Position numbers and translations under genes: made by a program. From Cryptomeria japonica (taxonomy: Eukaryota; Streptophyta; Pinopsida; Cupressales; Cupressaceae): DNA of 64,000 nt. Positions 25,451 through 35,991 of this stretch are shown piece by piece. The notes under the pieces were generated by a model. That model saw only the letters and a program-made list of their open reading frames with translations. It had not been told where the DNA came from and ran no database searches. Where the stretch lies: the NCBI RefSeq assembly GCF_030272615.1, contig NC_081409.1:615828755-615892754 (forward strand), given 5' to 3'. The stretch's first letter is position 1; the number at the start of each line of letters is the position of its first letter.

Positions 25451-26539
25451 ACATTTTGAGGATGAAATTCAAGCTCACACAACTGGAATTAATTATTTAA
25501 TATGTGTGCCTTGTTTTATTAAAGTAAATAAAAGCTTTCTTTGTTATTGAATTATGTTCTAATATTTAATAAGTTAAATAAATATTAATTTCATGAGCAT
25601 TAATAATTAAAAGGTTTTTAATTAAAATTTAGGGGAGTTTTCTTAAATTGCGCACTTTTTGAATCTTCTGGTGGTCCATGAGTTTTGGGGGGAATTTTCC
25701 ATTTTCTCGAGATGATTTTGAGGGAAACTATTGATATTCTAAAAAACTTGGAGAATAGGGGGTTGTTGTTTCTTTTTTGGATTTTGGAGGAAGTTCTAGA
25801 CAAGGTAGATTTTTGCAGAGATTGAAGTTTGGGGGTTTTGGCTTATTGGGTTGCCTATGTGTTGCCGGATGTTGCATCTTGAGGTTTTGCCTACGAATTC
25901 TTTGCAAGGATAGTCCTAAGGTGGGGATTGAAATCCCTTTGTGTCTGTGTCTTTCTTTGTATAATTTGTATGAAAGATTAGTTGTTGTTTATGAAAGGTT
26001 GTTTGAATCCTCTGTATTTGATTTCTGGAATATTTGATTGAAATATCTGGGTTAGCAATTGGTAAATTTCTTTGTGCATTAATTCTTTGTTTATGATTTG
26101 TTGTCAGGGTTTCAAGTTATTAATTAGTGGTTATAGGAGTTTTCCATATTTTGTCTTTTGGGGTTATCAATTTTACCAAACTTGGTGTTGTCGGGATTGT
26201 TTTGGGTATTTATTGATTTGTTTTGAAAATCCTTATGTATGGGAAATGGTTCCAATTTAATTTTCTAGTTTTGATTAAGGATGATAGATTTGGAAATTCC
26301 ATCTAGATTTATTGTTATTCATTTTGGGCATTGGTATTTACATCCTCTGTTAAATTGTTAATTTTTTGTACTATATTTTGGATGGAATTGTGTTTTTTTT
26401 AAATTGGTTTGTTTATTGAAAATTAGTTTATGAATGGTTCTCTATAGAAAAATTATATGAGTTTTATGTTTTATGGTTTTTTTTAAAATTAATAAATAAA
26501 TTAAATTTTTCTTTAATTTATTTTGGGGGGGTGTGGGGA
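25451..26539. other. spacer, no gene recognised
   Basis: T/G-rich on the plus strand. The frame at 25777-26037 has no recognisable domain. Confidence 0.5.
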
Positions 26540-26795
26540 GCCGAGGCTCTATCCACGACCCTACTGTGGAGACCACAGTACGTGGTATCCACGGTTGTGG
26601 TAGCCACAACTTGTGGGAAACCCATGACTGTGGCACCACAAACTATGGGTCACCACGACTATGGTACCACAGACTGTGGAAAACCATGATTGTGGTGCCC
26701 AGAGTCGTGGGGTCACCACGGCTATGGTGATTACCACAGCCATGGGGTCGCCACGCCTATGGTGATTACCGCAGTTTGTGGTAGACTGGATGCAG
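26540..26795. repeat. palindromic minisatellite, CCACGACTGTGG-type units
   Basis: About 10 degenerate units of roughly 24-26 bases are built on CCAC(G/A)(A/G)CTGTGG and its complement CCACAG(T/C)CGTGG. Because the unit is close to its own reverse complement, the tract can fold into many hairpins. It is much more GC-rich than its flanks. Frames on both strands (for example 26533-26730) come from the repeat. Confidence 0.8.
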
Positions 26796-26803
26796 AGTGT
26801 ATT

Positions 26804-26817
<14 letters not shown>

Positions 26818-26838
<21 letters not shown>
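26818..26838. repeat. (TA)n microsatellite
   Basis: 21 bases of uninterrupted TA at the 3' edge of the minus-strand LINE. It may be the remains of the LINE tail. Confidence 0.8.
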
Positions 26839-26841
<3 letters not shown>

Positions 26842-27088
26842 AATGAGTTCTATTTTGTTTTGGATTAAGGCAAAAACAAGTTTTGAAGGGACCTTGACAC
26901 ACTTTACAAAATGATTCTAAGAGGAACAAAATAAGAGATTAACATCCAAAACAAAACAAGCTGCATGGAAGAGCATTAGAAATAGTAGCCAAAGAGACAA
27001 CAAAAGCCCAGTTGAGCACAAAAGGACAACAAGGATACCTAACCCAGACACAGACAGAACCAACAACTAGAAAACAACACATACCCAG

Positions 27089-28848
27089 TTACATAACGCT
27101 TTTGAGGGTCTCAACGACCTCAACCTCAAGGAAATTCATTGTATCAACAACAATCTTTATAGCTTTTTAATCCACATTCTGAATAACTGCCTTTTTCTTC
27201 ATATTCCCACGGGTCCTTTTGCAAGTCCCTTCTCCACCTTGAGCCGCCTTAGCATCATCCCCAATAATGACAACAACCCTATCCTGCTACTCCAGAATAT
27301 TCACCATAGTGTTCATAACAACCGCAAACTGTTTGACAATTTTGTGACTGCTTGCCATTATAGTTTTGAGGGTGTCCTGGATCTTGTTATAGCCTTCCTC
27401 AACACGGGTAATGCGATCCTCCATCCTTTTCTTCAGCTGATCAACCACTTCACCTATCTTCTTGATGTAGTCCATAACCGACTTCTTCTCATCCTTTGTC
27501 CAATTCCCCACATTATTATGATTACCTTGAGTAGAACCAGTAGGGATCACTTCCATTTTGCTTCCCAGGTCTCTTTGGTTGATCCTTATCTCCTTTAGTT
27601 CATGGAACAACCATTTGAACATGCTGAAAGTGTCAATAGCATGTTCACGAGCCATGCCCAACACATTATCAAAATCCTCCCTCTTATTGTTAAGATCGAC
27701 ACTCTTGAGATGAAGGTATTCAATTCCAACCGCACCCACATTATCAGTCTCCTTATTGCATGAAGGAGAAGTTGTGACATTAGGGCACTCAAGGTCCTTA
27801 CCATCTTCTACCTTCTCGCTAGAAGAGTGAGAGCCATTCTCAGCATAAGTAGAGGAGGAGGACATAACAATGTTCTTTTTCCCTTTTATACCCTTCCTCA
27901 CCTTAGGTTTTGAACTCGAGGGTTTTTCTATTTTAGCTTTTTCCAGGGGGGGAGGAATTCCCTTCACACCTAGACCCAGAAGCTTCATTGTCAGACTCAC
28001 CCACACTAGTATCTTCATTCTCAGAAGTAATGTGGATATAAACATCATGGGGAGGAAGAGCATGGAAATGGGCATCAATAAGGACCAGCAGGCCTTCGTG
28101 CAAGGTAGGAAACTTGGAAGGGTTCTTGTGGTGGTCACTTAAATTAACCCTAAGAGTAGACATAAGATAGAAAGGGAAAGACATCTTCACACAATGGTGG
28201 AAATGATTCAATATAACAAAGTGATGACCACACACCCTAGTATAATGACTATCCAAAGTAAGGAAATTAATGATTACCTTAAGGAGCTTCTTCCAGAAAG
28301 ACTTAATGACCACAATGTCATAGTAACTAGTCGTCTTTTTAACAATTTTGGCCCACTCCACCTCCTTCTTGGGGAAATTCTACACAGCTTTCTCAGTATA
28401 CACTCTATCTCTGTAATACTTCATACCCTCCATAGATAACCCTATGACCTTCACAATAAGGACTTCATCAACCAGGACCTTCTGACCATGAAGAACAATC
28501 ATTCCATCCTCCCAGTTCTAAGAAAAATAGTTTGTGACATCCTGATTATGCCCTTCTAGCCTCTCAATATAGGGAGTAAACCCCCCTCTCCAAAATCCGC
28601 CATATCTTCTTTTCATTATTCAACTGCACACAGCTAGGGAGCTCAATTCTTTTTCTCGCACCACCAATTCTAACTTGCTCTCTATAAAACTCATTGCAAA
28701 GAATTTTCAGAGTAAAAGTTAGACTCCAGAAAATGTTTAAAATCGCCCACAAAGCATGCGAAATAAGTTTGCATTGACTCTTATGTCCTCTCTGGCCACC
28801 TGTCTCAATTAGGAAAGTATCAATAACTCTAGAAACACTTGGAGTCAT
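27089..28848 (-). pseudogene. ORF3 of the LINE: hypothetical protein of unknown family with C-terminal coiled coil
   Basis: A decayed ORF of about 586 codons starts at the ATG at 28848, inside the last codons of ORF2 (28829 is the ORF2 end), and ends at a TAA at 27089. Three frames share it: the N-terminal part 28848-28580, then 28575-27970 in another frame, then 27970-27290 in a third. Internal stops lie near 28520, 28381 and 27287. Visible pieces include ARKRIELPSCVQLNNEKK, FTPYIERLEGHN, VIGLSMEGMKYYRDR and HFVILNHFHHCVKMSFPFYL. A low-complexity Ser/Lys/Glu linker follows, then a heptad-like helix (MDYIKKIGEVVDQLKKRM). I cannot name the family. The G-L-x-x-x-G-x-K-x-Y segment recalls repeat-associated plant hypothetical proteins, but that is memory, not a search. 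It could be a captured gene. Confidence 0.6.
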
Positions 28849-31800
28849 TATGACATGAGTTATCATTAAATTTACTCCCCTGACTTTGCTCGTGGAACAA
28901 ATGCATAGCAAATTTTGAGTCTAGCCTGTCACCTCGGGTCCAACTAAGTAGTTGTTCCTTACATGTCACCCCTCTGTTGGAAAGGAATTCGGCCACCACA
29001 TTGGCTTGTCTATAAACATGAACAATATTGCATCTATCAAAGGTTTTAATAATATATTTTGCCTTCTTCATCCATATATCAACATTCCAAGCCAGAGTTG
29101 ATTTTCCCTTTAGGTAGTTGATAATATTCTTTGAGTCCCCCTCGACCCAAACAATCTTAAAGTTGTACTATTTAGCAAGTTTTAAGATGTGATAGGCTCC
29201 TATAGCTTCAACGACATTATTAGTCTATTTTCTAAGAGGGAGAGAAATAGAAGAAATGAAGTTGCCATAGTGATCCCTTAGCACCCCCTCACAAACGGCT
29301 TGACCAGGGTTCCCTCTAGCCGCACCATCAAAATTGATTTTCACCCATCCTTGGGGTGGAAAATTATAACTAATGTTGTCCCTAGGATCGACCTTAGGTT
29401 TGACCATTTGAAGAAGATGACCAAAATCCCAATCCTTAACAACATTGGCTTCATACTCCTTAAGGATTATACTCTGAAAACGAACATTGGGGCTAACAAT
29501 CGAGAGATTATCAGAGATGGCTTTAGAGATTCTTGAAGTCCATATCAGGAGGGAGATGGATATTCCTGAAGATATGATTATTATGTTCTTTCCATAAACC
29601 CCATGCCATGTGAGGAAACACAAAAGACCATAGCTTCTTCAAGAGAAGATTTCTTGAGGGTGGGTTCCATTGGCGAATGAACTCCTTTATGGCCCCCAGA
29701 AGAGTCCAGCAAAGACCCCATTTCTGAAGTACTAGTCCCCAAATCTTAGAAGTGTAAGAGCAGTGTAAAAATAGATGATCAACAAATTCAACATCCCTCA
29801 TGCACAAGTATCATCTATTTGGGATAGAAAATCCTCTCCTAACAAGATTTTCCGTTGTTAAGATTTTATTAAGAAAGAGGAGCCAAAAAAACATATTGAC
29901 CTTAGGGGAGAGGTCCTTGATCTACACCTTAGAACATAAAGAGACATGGGGTTCCTTACAATAACCCACATAAGCAACATAAAACTTCCCATTAGGAGTG
30001 AATTTCCAAATAAGCTCATCTTCCACACCATCCTCTAGACCAAAAAAGTTTAGGGAAAGTTGCAAATGAGTTAGAGAAGGATTAACAACAAAAAGATTCA
30101 CCCACTTACCCTCCTTCCAATCATTAGCCACCATTAAGCCAAAATATGCCACACAAAGATCCCTTAAAGATCTCAATGTTGGATCAAAAGAAAGCGAGTG
30201 ATTCGCGATCCAACAATCATCCCAAAACTGGATAGTTCTTCCATTCCCTAGCTTCCAATAGGCTCCCTAGCTAGCCACTTCCATAACCTTGAGGATATTG
30301 TTCCAGAGATGAGACCCAACGGGGATATGACAAGAAATCAAAAAATCCTACAAAGAATGAACATTAAAGAGGTATTGATTGTGCCATAAGGTGTTCCATT
30401 CCCTTCTACAATCATAACAACGCCATACCTGTTTAGCCAAAAGAGCATTGTTAAAAGTTTTAATGCTTCTAATTCCCAAACCACCATATCTCCTTGGCTT
30501 ACAGACATTCTCCCAGGCAACCAGAGGGATTCTTTTCTTTTTCTCAACCCTAGACCAAAGGAATCTTTTCTGATTTTATTAATAATTTCAGCAAATTTAG
30601 AGGGAATCTTGAACAAACTTAGGGCATACACTGGGAGGTTTTGAAGTGTGGTTTTCAGCAACTGAATTTTACTAGCCTGACTCAAAAGGGTGCCTTTCCA
30701 CCCAGCCAACTTCCTATTAAATCAATCAATTAAAGAGAGCCAAAAGGAATCAGAGGGTTTAGATCCCAACGGGAGACCCACGTAAGTTGAGGGGAGCTTA
30801 CCTATGATGCAACCAATAATGTTAGCAATCTTCATTTGCCATTGCTCAGGAGTATTAATGAAGTAGATAAAACTCTTGGTTCTATTAACCATCTGTCCTG
30901 AAGCCTTTTCATAAGGAAAGAGAATCGATCTAATGACTCTGGCTTCCCCAACAAAGGAGATTCCCATTAAAATAGTATCATCAACAAATTGTTGATGAGA
31001 GAAGATCAAACTGGCTGAGGATGACATGAGGCCCTTCAGAGATCCTTCCACCACCTTTTTATGAATGAATCTTCCCAAACTTTCAGCCATTATAGTGAAC
31101 AAAATTGGTGATATAGGATCACCCTGCCTTAGTCCCTTCGATTCATGAGAGGGCAATCCATTGACAATAACTGGAGTTGAAGTGGTGGATATAAGCTACC
31201 AAATCAGACTAATGACCTTACCAGAGAAACCAAAAGCTTGAAGAACTTTTTTAAAAAGCACCAATCCACCCTATCATAAGCCTTAGCAATGTCCAATTTC
31301 AACAGAAATCCTTAAGAATTCACCTCCACAAGTGAATGGATGTTTTCATGAACAATGATGATAGAGTCAAGAATCTATCTCCCTTGCACAAAGCCATTCT
31401 ATTGAGGTTAAATCAGAAGAGGAAGAATATTTAACAGCCTCGAAGTAAGAACCTTGGAAATAATTATGTCGAAAGAATTGTACAAGCTGGTAGGCCTAAA
31501 AGCATCCAGAGAATCAACCCCCTGCTTCTTAGGAATAAGGACAATAAAGGTTGCATTCAGTTCCTTTAGCAGGGATCTAGCTCCAAAAAAATCCTTCAAA
31601 ACATTGAACACATCTTTCTCCACAACTTCCCAAAAGTGCTGAAAGAAGAACATAGGAAAGCCATCTAGGCCAAGAGCTTTATTGCCATCAAAAGAAAAGA
31701 CAAGGCTTCTAATTTCCTCCTTTGAAGGAGTAGCAACCAAGTTATGATTTTGGTTATCAAATAGGACTTTAGGTATGATATTAACCAACATATCTTGAGC

Positions 31801-32200
31801 CTCCGGGTCTAATAAAGTATCTTTCTTTAGAAGATCAACAAAGAACTCATCTGCAACTCCACTTATATCATCCTCATTATCTATTCTTCCCCCATTCTTC
31901 ACAAGGTGGCCAATTCTATTTGTAGCCTTGTGTTTAAGGGTAGAGATGTGAAAAATTCTAGTGTTTTTATCACCATCCTTAAGCCATAAGGATATAGGTC
32001 TTTGCCTCCAAAAGGTCTCTTCCCGAGCTATAATTTTCTGGTATTTGGACAGATACACACTTTCCTTAGCAAAATTATCATTCACATAACCTTCTTTTTG
32101 GACTTTATCTTGGATCAAGCTCAACTCCTCCTGAAGAGAAGATTTCTGAATGAAGATGTCCCCAAAGACTTCTCTATTCCACTTTTTAACCTTCTCCTTA

Positions 32201-32216
32201 ACATGCCTTAACTTTT
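32201..32216. repeat. target-site duplication of the nested LINE, left copy
   Basis: ACATGCCTTAACTTTT. It is repeated at 35148-35163 on the other side of the nested LINE. The ORF2 reading of the host LINE is continuous when one copy is removed. Confidence 0.88.
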
Positions 32217-32279
32217 ACAAAACTCTTTTTGGAAGGCCTCTGCAACTTTCCCGCTCTCTGCTTTTTTTGAATTTTGGCT

Positions 32280-33930
32280 ATGGTTGTCATTTTTGCAAGG
32301 GAGGGCTCATCCTCCCTAGACCCTGAACCCCCTTGCTCATCTGCAACTGGGTCCGTATTTGGCACTCATGCTTTGTTCTCAAAATGTTAGGTGGGTTCCT
32401 TTGGTCAGGGATTCTGTCGTGGAGGTCTGCAATGAGGCTTTGCACGAGGTTCGCTCTCATGAGGAGAAATCACATGTGGCCACTAGCTTGGATTCACATA
32501 ATCTGGATCCCAAGACTGACGGAGTGGGGTCATTTTCTAGGGAGGCTCATGTGAGCACTTGGAAAGGCGCTCTTGTTGGAAATCCCAATACGGTGTTGTC
32601 GACTCAGCAGCTGAAGGTCATTGTTGGCGAGGATGGTCCTGAAATTTATCTCTTCGATAATGTTATGGATAATATTGCCTCCTCCCTACACCTCTGCTTG
32701 GTGGGGAGATTCTTGGCCTTCAGACCCATGATCGACATGGTCAGAAGATGGGCTGGTTTGAGATGGAAACTAAAAGGTAGTTTCTTTGTCTCAGCTATGT
32801 CGGGTGGGCTCTTTTTATTCAGGTTTACAATTGAAGAAGATTTTATTTTTATCCTCTCTGGTTCGTGGTCCTATGGTAAACACTGCTTGACCCTCTCAAA
32901 GTGGAAGCTGGGGTTTGATCCTAGTGTTGATCTTCTCAAACTTGCTCCAGTTTGGATCAAACTCCCTGGCCTCCCTTTGGAATTCTAGAATGATACCATC
33001 TTCAGATGGATTGGCAACTCTTTTGGCCAGTTTGTTGTTGCTGACAATGTGACAATGCAGAAGTCCAGACTCATTTATACTCACCTCTGTGTGAATGTGG
33101 TTGTTATCAAACCCCTTCCCTAACTTCATCTCTCTCAAATTAAAATGGGAAAAATGGACACAAGATATTGTCTATGAGAACACATCCCTTTATTGCCAAA
33201 GATGTGGAAAGCATGGCCATGTGATAGATAACTGTCTGGCCCCTCCACCTTTGAAAGCCAAACAAAAGGAGAAATTGTCCTCCCCAAGAATTTTCAATGA
33301 GGATATGATGTAGGATGTTCCTCCCCCTTGTCTCTCAGTCACTAACAAGGTTGAAGACTCGGTTAAGGACTTGATGGAAAGGAACAATTCTCAAGTCCCT
33401 GTTGAGGATGGATACCCCTTCCTAGAGGGTATTCTTAACATAATGAAGACCCTTAACCCCAAGGCACCCCCTCCCTCCTTGGGGAACTTCTTGGGTCTAG
33501 AACTAGAAGAGGGAGAGATCTCCCGGAGGGAGGAAGAACACGAAGGATGGAAAGTCGAGGATAGCTTCAGGGAGAAGAAGGGGAATAAGGAGGTTACCCC
33601 CAATGTGCTTCAAATGTTGAATCCCAATACTATTAGGGATGATGGGAGGGGTCTGTGGTGTGTTGGGGCTGTCCCCATGCCCCCCAAAGGGAAAGGCCTG
33701 CGTCCGACTCCTTCTTTTACTGCTTCTTGTGCGGATTCCTCTAGGGAGATCACTGGAACCTTTTTCTCCCTGGGTAGTCGATCTTCCCCATCTTCGCCTG
33801 TTGAAAAAGAGAAAGAAGAATGACAAGAACCAAAAAGAAAGACTAGAGGAAATAGGAAGGTGGATGTAGGTACTGACTCTAAACCAGGTAGACATTCTAA
33901 GAGGACCCTCAGAACAAAGGCAAGAAATGA
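32280..33930 (+). pseudogene. nested LINE ORF1 (DUF4283-like and zinc knuckle)
   Basis: The most likely start is the ATG at 32280 (MVVIFAREGSSSLD); a frameshift near 32365 leads into the long frame 32359-32988. DUF4283-like features are LVGRFLAFRPMIDMVRRW, FFLFRFTIEEDFIFIL with LFLF context, then LAPVWIKLPGLPLEF. A stop follows at 32986. The knuckle CQRCGKHGHVIDNC near 33200 is complete (CCHC). The C-terminal part (33371-33823) is Pro/Glu-rich. In one frame the end reads GKK-stop at 33928-33930, overlapping the ORF2 ATG, as in the host LINE. It is broken by at least two frameshifts and several stops. Confidence 0.78.
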
Positions 33931-34970
33931 AGTTCCTTTCATAGAACTTAAGGGGCTTTAACAACCCTCAGAAGCAGTATACTCTTAAGAAATGCATTGT
34001 AACCAATAAGGTTGATATTATTTTAATTCAGGAAGTGAAAATGACCTATCAAAACTTTTCTTCTCTTGTGGATAGTTTGTGGCCTGATGCTACCTTCTAT
34101 TATAGTGAGGCAGAAGGCACTTTAGCTGGTGTGGCGACTCTCTGGAATAAAAATAAGTTGGATGGGACTGTTGTTGCCTTTTCTCACAACTTTCTTGCCA
34201 TAAGGTTTACTTTGAATAACTTTTCCTGGTACCTTTTCAACATATATGCTCCCAATACTAGAAATGGTCGGGCCCTGGTCTGGGAGGAAATCTCTATCTT
34301 CATGGCTAATAATAAGGAGGACATGTTCATGCTCATCGGTGACTTCAACACCCCTCTTTATCCCTCGGAGAAGTTGGGTGGTCTAACTGATTACAGTGAT
34401 AGCATGCTTGACTTTGTTGACTTCATTAGGAAAAATGACCTGTTAGACCTAGATCTTCAAGGGAATCCCTTCACTTGGTCTAACAATAGAAAAGGCTCTA
34501 ATCTTATTTAGGTCAGGATGGATAGATTTCTGGTCTTAGCTAAGTGGGACCTCGGTAACAACTCCTCTCTCACAAACCTCCCTCACACTATTTTTGACCA
34601 TTCCTCGATCCTCCTTTCTTGGGCTGATAGGCCGGTCTTGGGCCCCATACCTTTTAGGTATGATGTTATGTGGCACTCTCACCTAGAGTTTAAACAATGC
34701 ATTCAAAATTGGTGGAACACCCCTATTCAAGGTTCTGCTATGTTTAGAGTTTCCAAAAAGATGGAAATAATTAAGAGGGAGGTCAGAGCTTGGAATAAAT
34801 CCTCTTTTGGAGATATATTTAAGAGAAAGAAGGAGATTGAATCTAAACTGGAGCAACTTCAGAGAGCTTGGAGATTGGAGCTTGGAGCTTGGAGCTTATT
34901 ACTAGGGTTAGTTGGTTTAGTGTTGGTTTCTTTGTGGATATCTGCATTTTTAGATTTTACATGGACATGA
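33927..34970 (+). pseudogene. nested LINE ORF2, endonuclease part only
   Basis: It starts at the ATG at 33927 (MKFLS). Apurinic-type endonuclease motifs are visible: LIQEVKM near 34030, FNIYAPN near 34240, LIGDFNTPL near 34340 and GNPFTWSN near 34465. The terminal SDH motif reads FDHSSILL near 34600. Stops lie at 33942 and 34509 in an otherwise single frame. After LEQLQRAW (near 34870) the sequence repeats GGAGCTT and leaves the ORF2 homology. The frame to 34970 is then 3' UTR. No RT remains, so this copy could only have moved by help in trans. Confidence 0.82.
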
Positions 34971-35147
34971 TTGCCATCAATCTTGTGATTTTCTATAATA
35001 GTAGGTGGAATATGTTTTTGATAGTTAAGATAGGGATTGGTTGATACTCTGTTGGTTGGTTGTTGTTAATGTGATGAGAATGGTCTCTTTGAGACTTGCT
35101 TTGTACTCTGGGTCAGCCCCCTAGTTTTGTCTTCTTTTTTATCAAAA
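34890..35147 (+). other. 3' UTR of the nested LINE
   Basis: T/G-rich sequence running to ATCAAAA at the target-site duplication. No ORF3-like sequence is present here, but the deletion could have removed it. Confidence 0.6.
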
Positions 35148-35163
35148 ACATGCCTTAACTTTT
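35148..35163. repeat. target-site duplication of the nested LINE, right copy
   Basis: ACATGCCTTAACTTTT, identical to 32201-32216, with one extra T following. Confidence 0.88.
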
Positions 35164-35991
35164 TAGCTACCTGAAACATAGCAGAGCCATCCACTTGAAA
35201 ATTCCACCAATCTTTCACGCTATTAAAAAGGTTTGGATGGGAAATCCACATTTTCTCAAATCTAAAAGGATACCTTCTTTTCGGGCCATTCTTAGGCTCA
35301 ACCATCAAACATATAGGAAAGTGGTCTGATCCGATTCTAACCACAAAATTCAAAGAACAAACATAATGCTAGATCCACCCGATTGAAGTCAAGGCCCGAT
35401 CAAGTCTAACTTGAATCAGCTCCACTCCAACACGGCGATTAGACCAAGTGAAGGAAACTCCAAATAAGTCCAAATCAATGAGACCCTAGCCATTAATGAA
35501 GTCAGCTAAGTCCTATTTGCTATCATTTTGTATCTGGGATCCCCCAAATTTCTTAGATTCCATAAGAGGGGTATTAAAATCTCCCATAACCAACCAAGGA
35601 ATATTGGGATAATGGCTCCGAAAGGAAGAGAGCTTTATCCAAAATTTCCTCCAACAAACTTTATTATTGGGAGCATACACATTAGATAGGACCCACGAGA
35701 ACCCATCCCTTTAATGTTTAAATAGAGTAGCCACATGGTTACCATCATGATAGATAGGAGTACCTTGAATGAACTGAGTATCCGAGAGAGTAACAACACC
35801 CCCAAAGGCCCCATCAGAGCTGCTCCCTTGAGATTCACAAAATTTAGAAAACTTAATTTTCTCCACTTTTTCTTTCGACATTTTAGTTTCTTGAATAAGT
35901 AAAATGTTTGGTCTATGATCCCTAGCAATATTACAGATTATGTCCTATTTTTTACTACTATTAGGACCTCTAATATTCCAAGAAAGGATCT

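Larger units (their letters stand above)
32217..35147 (+). mobile_element. L1-type LINE, plus strand, nested, RT deleted
   Basis: It is flanked by a 16-bp target-site duplication, with a short A-rich end (ATCAAAA) at 35141-35147 that marks the 3' terminus. It contains ORF1, the endonuclease half of ORF2, then a jump at about 34865-34900 to a 3' UTR. Reverse transcriptase and RNase H are missing. The sequence and ORF junctions resemble the host LINE, so both belong to related families. It inserted in antisense orientation into ORF2 of the host LINE. Confidence 0.88.

Noticed and set aside
26533-26929. Frames on both strands through the minisatellite
   Set aside because: Periodic peptides mirror the palindromic repeat; no independent support.
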